Assembly (NCBI GenBank): GCA_947034885.2
Contig: OX344753.2
Location: 12,524,001 to 12,588,000, forward strand
Direction of reading: 5' to 3'
DNA: 64,000 nucleotides
Source: Thuidium tamariscinum
Lineage: Eukaryota; Streptophyta; Bryopsida; Hypnales; Thuidiaceae
Positions within the stretch are counted from its first letter, which is position 1. The number at the start of each line of letters is the position of its first letter. Below, one piece after another: positions 24,237 to 34,386 of this stretch. Below the pieces are notes generated by a model. That model was not told where the DNA came from, did no database searches, and saw nothing but the letters and a program-made list of their open reading frames with translations. Made by a program: the position numbers and the translations under genes.

Positions 24237-27200
24237 ATGGAGTTTTGGGGTACGTGTTTCCTTAAACCCTCGCCCCTGCATAAATGCAAGTTTTGCAGTT
24301 TTCATTTTGGTTCGGTTTCTTGGCTTTTGGGAGCCTCCTGTGGTTTGGGGAAGCTTTTTCTTGGAGCTTGAGGAGGGCCGCCTCTACTCTTCATGCAATT
24401 CTTGTGTTTATTCTTAGGGTTTAAGCTGGGATACGAGTTTGTATGTCTGCAATGAGGTGTCTGAGGTGCGGAAGTCACTCAGTTATCGTTCAAGAAGTTT
24501 ATCGAGTTTTAGGAAGATTCTATCAGCTCTCTTGATATTGGATTTTGCGATTTAGTTTGAGTGTTCTTTTATGAGTCAATATATTTCCTGTGCCTTATGA
24601 ACCTGCTTTCGCTTTGACAGTAATTTTGATAGAGTGAGTAAAAGTAGTTGTGCAGTTTTGATCCTGAGATTGATGTCTAACTGCTTATAGCTGTCGTTTC
24701 TCAATAGTGGTCTGATTTGAAAGAATGAATAAATTTGTCGTGTGTTTGGGTTAAACCCTTGGTTGCGCACCAGTACTTGAATTGCTTGTGTCGTTTGCGT
24801 TTACTTTCGCTTCAGTAATTTGATTTTGCATTTCACGTGCTCAGTTGGCATGTTGGAATTGAATTTTTGTTGCAATGGTTCAAGATTATGTATGAAGCAT
24901 ACTCTTCTAATCTGGGTTTGTGACTTCTGGCGAGGTCCTGATAGCAATTGTTTCAACCGGAGAGTTTGATATCGTTGTTGGATTTGTGTACGTCCAGGTG
25001 TGGAGGTGCCGGCTGGGAAACCAACTGTCTGTTCTCCCGGATATGGGATGTATTTACATGTGTCCCAGGTATGCATCATTCTACAGATGAGTTTCAGTGT
25101 TTTGGGACGTCTCTTCAGCTAATGGGAGCTCGATGTATGTCTTTACTTCAAATTGAAGAGGGTTTCAGATTCCTGACCTCACCTTCTGAATCGATTATAA
25201 CTTCCGTCGGTTCTATGCTAAGTACGTGTCTATGGCAGGCTGCTCTGGGCGAGAGCAAGGATAAAAGCGGCAAGGGAAATGCAAGAGTTGTATTGAAGGT
25301 GCAAGTCAACGACAGTGAAGTCTTGCTGGGAACTTTGTCAGAGGGCAAGTGCGACCAGATGCCTCTTGACTTGGTGTTTGACAGGGAGTTCACTGTTTCT
25401 CATAACGGTACGTCCGCCAGTGTGTACCTTTGCGGATATCGTACAGAGGGCCCAGATGAAGAGGACTCAGAAGGTACGAATTCTATTTCCTCTATGATAA
25501 CTACGTAGTATGATTCCTGGAAATGTATATTATCGCATATTTGTGTTTTGCCATGCCGGCTGAAATTTGACTTCTTTTTGTTGGTCAGATGAGGAGCTTG
25601 AGGAGGAGGACGAGGAGAAAGAGGCACCTGTGCCAGCAGTAGCTCCTATTGCGTCCAATGGGGCTGCAGCAGGTACCATTCAGGGCCTAAATGACCCTAT
25701 TGGATTTAGCTTCAAAGCTTCTCGACGAGGATTAGATTGGAGGGTGTCGTTTCTTATGACATTCCGACGTCTCATCTATCTTTGTTATTTTCGCAGGAAA
25801 GCAAACTAAAGCAGGGAAGACCGAGAAGGTTGAAGGTGCGGCAAAGAGCCCGGTGAAGAAGGCCGTCAAAGCACAACCCAGTTCAGACGCCGTGGTCAAA
25901 GCCGAGAAGAAGTCTGTGCAAAAGCCAGTAGTAGAATCTTCTTCTGACGAGGAAGACGAATCAGACGGGGAGGTTGGCTTTGTCTGTTTGGTTTAGTGGC
26001 TTTTTGTATGATTGCATGTTGATGTTATCGTTTAGATCCGGTTATTCTCTGCTGGTTTTAGTGAACTATTTATTATACCAACTTACAGGAGGATGGGTTT
26101 AGAGTGAGACTGACGTGGCCGCCTGAGCAATCAAAGCCTGAGGATAGTATGTTCCGTCAGGATTACGATTATATTCTATCGGTTGGACACTAGAACAGTG
26201 CTTATTGTTTTGTGCAGGACGAGGACATGGGACACCCTTTTGTGAGCGACTTTGCGTCTGAATCTGATGACGAGTTTGATGCGGGTGATTCTGATGAGGT
26301 ATCTATTTGGGTCACTTTGTTTGTTCTCATTCATTTCGTAATTTTTTTGACAGTAAAATTCTACTCGGTGTGGAACTTTTATCTGTCTTACGATGTGTTC
26401 AGCATTGTAATTTTGGGAGTATCTGATCTTGTTATCATTTGGACGAGGCTTGACAATGTTTAGCATTTTGCAGGACATGGACGAAGATGAGGATGATGAC
26501 GATGACGATGACGAGTCAGATGAATCTGAAGAAGAAATAAAGATTGAAGCTCCCAAGGTGAAGCTGGCACTAGTTAAATGTGTTTTCCATCTGCGTGATT
26601 ATGGGTTACTGCTTGTACTAGATCTACTTAGGGCATGCCTTCATTCTTGTAATTCAGCATTCCAAATACCAGCCATCATTGTCTCTGAAACCTCTTCTAT
26701 GATTTTACCGCAGTCTGGGAAGAGAAGAGCGGCTGCAGAGCTGATCAAGTCTGCAGAGAAAAAGAGCAAGACGGATGCTCCCTCAAAGCCAGGTCCGTGT
26801 TTTTTGGGTTCACCTTTATCGAATAGCTAGTGTTGCGTCCAACTGATGTCTAGAATTTCTTGAAGCAGCTGCTAGTGTTCATATTTTCTGAATAGGGAGA
26901 GTTGTAGCAGGAAAAGAAGCTGCTGCAGAATACTGGCAAAGCCTGATCACTGCAAGTAGCAAAGGTATCAGCCGCAGGATTAAAAGTTCTTCTCAAATGA
27001 CTCCTTTCACGATATTTCTCTTTTCGTTAAGTGCTGCGATCATATTAAGCCCGGCTGTGAGAGTATCCCTCACCAACGCCGGAGCCGATAAAGTCGTTCA
27101 CGCTGCTGGAAAGCATGTTACATTACCTTAAATCCCTCTCTCAATGCTTTTGATCATACACGTTGCTGTGAGTGCTGGCAATTTAATTTATTGTGTTTTA

Positions 27201-28274
27201 CAGGACAATCTCCTGGATCTGGAAAGAAAGGAAAGGCTGGACCTCTTATACCCGTTCTCAAGACAGCTGCTCCCGCTGAGGTGAAGACACCCACAGACAA
27301 GGGATCCAAGCCTGCGAAGGTGAGAATCTTTTGTTTGATTAGCAGTCAATGTGACCCGTAGGAAGGGTTCTTGATGGGTTTGACGTTTTGAATACTTCAG
27401 TCTCGATCATGGTGATTGCTTTTCCAGTTATCATTAGTTAAGAATTCCTCACGGCCTGCTGTTGAGTAGTTGCAAGAATGCGATGACGAGCAATACATCT
27501 CGTTAATCTGAGCCGTTATGGCCTGAAGAGATTTCAAACATTCATCATTTCTGAGCATTCACTCTTTTTGGTCGAGTGTCGTTGGGTTTGCTGTATGATC
27601 TTTTCCACGTGATAAATCGGTGCTTTGTTGACAGGCTCCAAAGGGTACACCTACTGCCCCACCCACGACGCCTGTTTCTGAGAAGAAGATTGGACAACAC
27701 AAATGCAGTGGTTGTGATAGGTGAGTAAATCTCAGCTTTATGGTTTATTACTATCTTGGTTTTTGTTAAGGCTTACAAAGTTCAAGGTTTCCGGATGGGC
27801 AATATTATCAACAACACCTAGTAATATTTTGTGAACTGTAGAAGTTGTCCTACTTCGTATATTAAGCATGGGTGCAGTGATGAACTCAATATCTCGTTAA
27901 ACTGAGCCAGGAAGGCCTGAGGAAAATCTATCCATTCTATGTTTCTGAGCACCCATTCCGAAGTTTAGAGATTTGTAGCCCTTTTGGTCGTGTTGACTGT
28001 GTCAATACTTATTGGGAAGGATGCAACGAGGAACACTTCCATCTCGTTGAGCTTTCTAGGCCTGAAGAGATTTGATCATTCAATTTTACTGAGCAGTCAC
28101 TGTCATGTAGTTGCATCCATTTCTGTTGGTTGCCGGGAACGCCCCTCAGTTGATTACTTGAGAATAGATTTCGTTTGGGTTGGATATTGAAAGTAGTGCT
28201 TGTAATAAAACTTGTGCAGGACGTTCACTACCGAGTCAGCTTTGAGTCAACACGCTGCAGCTAAACATAATTAA
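24237..28274 (+). CDS. HD2: HD2-type (HDT) plant histone deacetylase, 12-13 exons
   Basis: Coding exons read by splice sites and phase: 24237-24249, 24998-25068, 25239-25473, 25589-25672, 25797-25972, (micro-exon 26089-26103), 26218-26298, 26474-26557, 26714-26792, 26896-26964, 27204-27319, 27635-27720, 28220-28274; about 382 residues, or 387 with the micro-exon. The product starts with the family signature MEFWG. His25 (LHVSQ) and Asp72 (PLDLVFDREF) match the positions proposed as catalytic in HD2 proteins. The nucleoplasmin-like N-terminal domain ends near residue 95. It is followed by acidic D/E-rich blocks (exons 4-8), a Lys/Ala-rich region and a C-terminal C2H2 zinc finger (C-x2-C-x12-H-x4-H, KCSGCDRTFTT...). 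HD2 proteins are nucleolar and act in chromatin and rRNA-gene silencing. Introns of the 3' half carry snoRNA-like units. Confidence 0.93.
27476..27560 (+). ncRNA. Box C/D snoRNA candidate 1 in an HD2 intron
   Basis: 85 nt in the intron 27320-27634. Terminal stem GAATGC / GCATTC is perfect. Box C is GCGATGA (one change from RTGATGA), D' is CTGA at 27508-27511, a C'-like TGAAGAG follows, and D is CTGA at 27551-27554. The 11 nt before D' (ATCTCGTTAAT) are complementary to ATTAACGAGAT, which I recall as part of the conserved large-subunit rRNA sequence that continues TTCCCACTGTCCC. Confidence 0.75.
27870..27954 (+). ncRNA. Box C/D snoRNA candidate 2 in the last HD2 intron
   Basis: 85 nt, paralogue of candidate 1. 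Terminal stem GGGTGC / GCACCC is perfect, box C is GTGATGA (consensus), D' is CTGA at 27902-27905 and D is CTGA at 27945-27948. Guide before D' is ATCTCGTTAA, complementary to TTAACGAGAT in large-subunit rRNA. The segment before D (ATCCATTC-TATG) is nearly complementary to the adjoining rRNA stretch CATGAATGGAT, apart from one bulged base. Confidence 0.8.
27993..28098 (+). ncRNA. Degenerate third snoRNA-like unit in the last HD2 intron
   Basis: Keeps an end stem (TGACTG / CAGTCA), the ATCTCGTT guide-like block, GCCTGAAGAGATTTGATCAT and a D box CTGA, but has no good C box, and its D' box is lost (GTTGAGC). The copy in segment B (near 51460-51540) still has the D' box (CTGAGC). Probably a decayed snoRNA copy. 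Confidence 0.4.
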
Positions 28275-28769
28275 AGGCTTGTCGTGAGAGTGGATTTGTA
28301 GAATTTGGTTTTGGGTTATGGTGAGAGTCTGGTGGACCCTCTCCTGAAGATAGGGGCGGTTCTGGAAATTATTTAAAGAGGTCATAGCTGAAGTAGAGAA
28401 GCGGTAGCACGACACGTAGAGAAAGGAGGTATCTTGTAGATTGTTTGATGAGAGGGATATCCCACAAGTTTTGATATGCCATGGCTGTTGCTGAACCTTA
28501 GGAGACTTTTTTAGTGATGTGCAAGCCATTTATACTGCTGAAGACGGAGTTGTGAACAACCAAATTTTTTTGGCTGTAAACTACAATTTGTGAGTTACAA
28601 CTTCATATGAAAGCGTATTTATTTTTGTTTTACGGCATTACGTCTGGTACCGCTCTAAATTTGATGTTGTCTGATTATGTCAAGTCGTTTGAACTTGAAG
28701 AGAAATGTTCTTGAGATCTTTGAATATAGAGTTTGTCGAAGAGGAGGCTTATAACTTAGATCTATGCTG

Positions 28770-29509
28770 TACAATACCTGGAAACTCTCATTTGTCCCCC
28801 TATTCTACCATTCAAAAGAAAATTGCAGAATGTATCATATGATCAACAATTTTCATATTGCATGAATAACATTCAATTCTTACACCATTTTCATGAAGCA
28901 TATCAAATTTGGGTTTTAGAAAACCAATGCTCCATCTTAAATAAAGTGGTCCATCAAATTTTAATGATTCTACATGATAATGTATTGAAACTCAATTTTT
29001 AAAATAGATGTTTCTTCATTGTAAATAGATTTTGCTATTTGACCTTCACATTGTTGTTAATATTTTACACTTGATCATGAAGGTACGGTTGTTCTCCTGA
29101 AATCTAATTACAATGAAGAAATATCTAATTTTCAAATTTTGGACATTGAGACTTTAGCTTTTAAAATTGTTGTAAAGAAATTCTAAAACTTTTTGGAGAT
29201 GCTTATTAGTTAAAGAAAAGATGTGTGTATTGATGTTCCTTATATATATATGCAATCAAATTAAAAGAATTAATCACCATTGGTTTTCAATCAATTATCA
29301 TGTAAAATTATGTATTTTAAATGAAATAATTTATTGTAAATGAAATTTTACTTTTTTGAAATCCAAATTCAATATATTTGATTGGAATTACATAAGAATT
29401 TAATGTTTATAATGCACGACAAAAAAATTACCAGTATATTCTATATTATACAAAACTCATTGGAATGGTAGAATAGGGAGGAGAATTGGAGAATTGTTGG
29501 ATATTGTAT
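28770..29509. mobile_element. TIR element with a TA-microsatellite core, copy 1 of 3
   Basis: Inverted ends: TACAATACC...CCCTATTCTACCATTC on the left and GAATGGTAGAATAGGG...ATATTGTA on the right. Copies at 52196-53303 (same place in segment B) and 62401-63913. The core here is an uninterrupted TATATATATA; both other copies carry different insertions at that point. No coding capacity. Confidence 0.6.
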
Positions 29510-29826
29510 AGTTTGGTCTAATTCATCAACAAATTGCCTGTTTTTGTTTCAAGAAATCAAATTTCTGTTTTTTAAGGAATTTTTTCATTGAATTTATATG
29601 GTTGTACATGATAATTCATTGGAAAACTTTGGTAATGAATCTTTTAAATATGATTGTAAAGGTATATAGGGCATCTATATGTATATCTTTCATATAAAAA
29701 AATACCTTGTTAAATAATAAAAATACAATCTAGGAAGAGCTCATTGTGAGGTGTAATATGACCAAACTTTGTAAAACAATTATCTTTACATATTTTAGTT
29801 AGATTTTGGCAAGGTAATTGTACCAC

Positions 29827-30467
29827 CATTAGAAAAAATTTTGAACCCTCAAAGAGCCCCTCAAGAATTGACATGCTAGGCAATTTATTGAAGGCTAGAG
29901 ATGATAGCCTAAGTACACAAATATGTATATAATTGTGTCGCTACCTTGTATGAATTCATCAAGTGCACATGAACTTGTCAAAATAAAGAATTCATTATAG
30001 TACCAAGGATTTGAATGACAAAAAGTACCTAATGGCTTATTGTCCAATAAGAAGCATTTCATTGTGCAAACATCATGAGCATCAAGTACCCATGATCTTT
30101 TAAAAATAAATAATTCATTCATAGTACTAAAGACTTAGATGACAAGAAGTACCTAATGTCTCGTTGTCCAATAAGAAGCATTTCATTGTGGAATAATGAT
30201 GAGCCATTAGTACTCACATGCACCAAATTTGTCCTTTCCATATAAAGAATTCCCTCAATGTACTTAGGATTTGAATTACAAGAAGTACCTAATGTATCAT
30301 TGTTCAATAAAAGGCATGCAATTTTGTAAACATCATGATGTCAAAAATGGGTGCAAATAGGAAAAAAATATAATTCCTTCCTTGATAAGTACACATTTAA
30401 ATTCAATTAAGGTCTCCAATCAAGGCCATTCTAGATATCTCTTTGAGGGTCCAAATTTCTTGTAATG
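29827..30467. mobile_element. CATTAG-type MITE, copy 2 (absent from segment B)
   Basis: Ends CATTAGAAAAAATTTTGAAC and the inverted counterpart finishing CTTGTAATG, with three internal diverged units of GACAAGAAGTACCTAATG. Removing 29827-30467 exactly restores the empty site seen in segment B near 53770 (CTACCATGCTCAAATG). Same family as 12966-13536. Confidence 0.85.
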
Positions 30468-30736
30468 CATGTTCAAATGCACAAAATTAAATATAGTATG
30501 AAGATCAAATAACAAAATCTAAATTATAAATGTATTATTGTGTGAGGGTAACAATAATAGACCTTCTAGTACCTAAGATACTATTCTTGAATTGAATTGA
30601 TATTTTTCTCCAATTATTGACTTTTTCCATTCAATTTCATCTACTTTTCATCCAAATCTATTTCATTGAAGTTTTTTCCTTTTTCGTCCAAATCTAGTGC
30701 TCCCATCTTGCTTCTCTCCCTTGCTCACTTACTACG

Positions 30737-31460
30737 GGGTGAATGTAAGAAGCACTTGTATTATTTGTTGCATTTGGCTGAATTTTTTGGGAGTAATTTA
30801 AAATTAGAAAAAAAATTTAAAAAAAATTTAAAAGATGACTAATGTAAAGACCTTTAAGATGAAGAAAACCACTAAAAGAAACTTGTTAAAAAAATCTCTA
30901 AGTAGGAAAACTTAAAAAATACCAAACCTCAAGAAAATACATATTTTGATGTTTTAATTAGTAGAAAATAGGAATTTTTTTTAAAAAATAAAATAAAAAT
31001 TGACCATTTGCAACAACTTTATGGAGATGGTTATTCATCATAAGAATCACTAAAATCACTTTTTCCATGTTTTCAAAAAAACATAGAAGGAGGTTCATTT
31101 TGTGGACTTACAATACACGATATAAAAATTACTTTTTTCTAAAATTCCTATCCTAGAATGCTACAAGTCTACTAGAAGACCATCTCATTCAAATTTGAGC
31201 TCAAAATCATTAATAAAAGGTACTCAATAGTACTAAAAACCTCCAAATTGGCATTTATGACATTCAGTTGGGGTCTATTTTTAAATAGTTAAATATTTTG
31301 AAAAATTACAAAAAAAATTAGGCAAAGTGTAGAATAGTCATGAGTACCTTCTCTACAAATTTCGAGTCATTTAGAGTTAAAACACAAAAGTCATGGCCAA
31401 AAAACAAATCAATACATGTCGCATGATACAAAATAGTATAAGTGTTTCTTGCATTCATCC
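30737..31460 (-). mobile_element. GGGTSATTGCAAGAA-family element, inverted copy, in segment A only
   Basis: Ends GGGTGAATGTAAGAAGCAC and the inverted GTGTTTCTTGCATTCATCC. Its interior is the reverse complement of the interior of 32366-33329 (block near 31165-31235 containing CTAGAAGACCATCTCATTC). Not present at the matching place of segment B near 54040. Confidence 0.6.
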
Positions 31461-31464
31461 TAGG

Positions 31465-31942
31465 CATTAGGAAAATTATGAACCCAAGGAATGCCCCCGA
31501 GTTTTGGTAGTGCAAGCCTAATTCAAGTGGCCTAGATTGCCCTATAGTCTTGTCCTTCAACTTGACTTGAAACATCAATATCTTGTGTGATGTACATATT
31601 TGCTAGGACGTGTCAATCCAAAAAGAATATTGGGAAAAAGATACAATGCGTACTTCACAAGTTATAAAATATTTAATCATGCTTCAAACTGCTCTTGTTG
31701 TACACAATGGATAGGCTCTTCAATTAAATACAAGCTAGCATGGTACCACAAGTCACTTTCATGATGAAGTAGAGCAACTCTTGGCCAATGTTCCAAAGCC
31801 ATCATGATTGTTAGCATTCATCTTGAGCGGAAATAGGGCAATTGTCTTGGTCAATAAATATTGAAGTACAATTAAAGCAATTGATCGGGGTCTTGAGATT
31901 TCATTTTAAGGGGCACTCTTTGGGTTCATAATTTTCCTAATG
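31465..31942. mobile_element. CATTAG-type MITE, copy 3
   Basis: Ends CATTAGGAAAATTATGAACC and GGTTCATAATTTTCCTAATG form a perfect 20-bp inverted repeat, then GGAATGCCCC / GGGGCACTCT. Lies directly next to the previous element. Only the ends resemble the other CATTAG copies; the interior is different. Confidence 0.7.
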
Positions 31943-32149
31943 GATGCTCGCTTCAATCTTTATCACATACCTCCCCTTTGACAATGAGAAGCTGAAAACT
32001 TTGGGGATTAAAGTGAACTTGAGTTTCTAAGAAAATAATCAGATGAAATGAAGAGTTGGATTGTTGGTGTGTAATTGCGTAGAACAACTCATTTTTAGCA
32101 GGGCTTATTTTTTTCATTTTTTATTGTGGCAATAGAGAATGGACAGTGG

Positions 32150-32355
32150 TGCTTAAAATTTCAACATTCATCCATATATTTGATAGAAAATATCATTTTT
32201 AGCACATATCACATGTCCATAATTCTATTTTTATCCACAATCTAGAAATTTCTTCCAATATTGAAATCAAAGGTTTTTGGCAAAAAGATTTATGATTTGT
32301 TGCCATATTTTAGTCAAATTATTTTGTTGGATGCAGTCTAGTTACAAGAAGCCAA
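32150..32355 (+). repeat. Dispersed AT-rich repeat, copy 2 of 4
   Basis: Same block order as 23641-23880. Orthologous to 54968-55175 within the segmental duplication. Confidence 0.55.
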
Positions 32356-32365
32356 AAGATAAAAA

Positions 32366-33329
32366 GGTCATTGCAAGAAACACATGTACTATTTTGTATC
32401 ACACTTTGCATGTTAATCTGTTTTTTGGCCATAACTTTTGTGTTTTGGCTCCAAATGACTCAAGATTTACAAAGAAGGTACTCAAAACTATTATACACCT
32501 TCCTTGATTTTTTTCACAATTTTCAAAAGTATTTTACTATCCAAAAATAGACCTTAATTGAATGTCACATTTTGCAGTTTAGGGTTTTTTAGTACTATGG
32601 AATACTTTTTTTAATGATTTTGAGATAAAATTTGAATGAGATGGTCTTCTAATAGACTTCTAGCTTTTCAATGAAGGATTTTCAAAAATAGTTTAGGGGT
32701 TTTTAGTACTATGGAATACCTTTTTTTTAATGATTTTGAGATGAAATTTGAATGAGATGGTCTTCTAATAGACTTCTAGCTTTTCAATGAAGGATTTTCA
32801 AAAATAGTTTAGGGGTTTTTAGTACTATGGAATACCTTTTTTTTAATGATTTTGAGATGAAATTTGAATGAGATGATCTTCTAATAGACTTCTAGCTTTT
32901 CAATGAAGGATTTTCAAAAATAGTTAATTTTATGTGGTGTGGAGGTGTACCAAGTGAGCTTCTTTTTGCTTGTATTTTGAAACATATAAAATATGATTTT
33001 AGTGAGTTTTTTGGTGAATGACCATCTCCATAAAGTTTTTTCAAATTTTCACTTTTTATTTTTTGAAAATACTTATTATTACTATTTTTCCCTGATTTTT
33101 GAATCAAAGTACCTATTTTCTTGAGATTTGGCACTTTTCATGTTCTCCTACTTAGAGAATTTTTCTATCAATTTCCTTCAGTGAAAACCTTCATTTTAGA
33201 GGAATATACATTATTCTTATTTTTAAAATTTTAAAAAAATTAGTTTTCTAATTTTATAGTACTCTTAAAAAAGTCACGAGTACTGTTGCAAAACGCAACA
33301 AAATCGAAAAATGTTTCTTGCAATGACCC
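32366..33329 (+). mobile_element. GGGTSATTGCAAGAA-family element, in segment A only
   Basis: Ends GGTCATTGCAAGAAACA and TGTTTCTTGCAATGACC. The matching place in segment B (junction at 55180, GATAAAACCCTG) lacks it, and AAAA flanks both sides here. The interior includes three tandem units of about 115 bp. Relatives at 30737-31460 and 62851-63584. Confidence 0.75.
32580..32925 (+). repeat. Three tandem units of about 115 bp inside the element
   Basis: AGTACTATGGAATAC starts at 32591, 32705 and 32821; units two and three are almost identical, each continuing GAATGAGATGGTCTTCTAAT and ending CAAAAATAGTTTAGGGG or a shortened form of it. Confidence 0.85.
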
Positions 33330-34386
33330 AAAACCCTGATTTTATTTATTTTCCGAGTAACATACCTCTAACTATCTGAATGTCTGGTTGATACCTGATA
33401 CGAACTAGTGATGTGAGACATGGAACAAATATTTCGATAAAATGGCCGTATTCATACGCCATTTTACCACTCATTTTCTATCATTGGCATAGATTTCAAA
33501 CCGCACATTCTCAAATCTAGGAGAGGTATACATTTCAGACCACACAGTCTAACCCTAAAAGTGCCAAGTTAGCGGTATACTGCCATTCTAACTACATTCT
33601 TGTTATGGTTGCTTCTTTCAAATACTGTGTTCTGTTTTGCGACCTTCTTTAACTCTTCCAAATTCAATCGTTTTAATCGAATAGAGACTGTTGGGACCAG
33701 TCACTTTCAGCTTTTACGGGTTAAGACATTCGATTACTTGCAGTTCATTTCAGGCATGGATCTGTGTTGAGCAACGTCTTTGAGACACAGGATCGGAGCA
33801 GCCGCTGTGCACACAGATGGAGACTCAGTCTGTTTTTGAGTTCAGAAATTGCTTCTTGAGTTTCAAGAACTTACGACATTGATGTCATGTAATTATGGCT
33901 CTCTTCTCTGCAACAACGGTACCGAAATGTGAAGATTTACAACATGAAACCTGCCCTGATTGAGATCGAGGATCAGAATGGAGGTGCCGAATCTTTTATT
34001 CAAATGGGTATGCAATCAACGAAGTCAAATTCGTCAAGGTACAGCACAACACAGATCTGAATATTTCTGTTGTTGCCAAGAATTCATCCCTGGATGAATT
34101 GAGGAACAAGTTGAGCACACCCAATATGATGAAGAGATCTTGGCGATGGATATCTGTATACATGCTGAATTTCATTGAAATAGGGATATTTCATGTGCCG
34201 TTTTCAGACTGCAATTTGAACCGTAAAAGTGATGCCTAGGACTTATGTAGATTTCAAACATCTAGGATGGATAAAGACCAGTCGGAGACCATGCGCGCCG
34301 TCTAAACCTTAAAAACGCCAAAGTTGCGAAATTTACCATATTCTCGCATGCTCCCCGACTGAAACATCGGAGGTCGGCAGAGTAGT
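33330..34386. other. Conserved 3' flank of the lectin receptor kinase (copy A)
   Basis: Nearly the same sequence is found at 55181-56333. It has no long frame and contains short bits reading like broken coding sequence (near 33960-34200). Strong conservation between the copies reflects the recent duplication, not proven function. It probably holds the 3' UTR. Confidence 0.5.
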
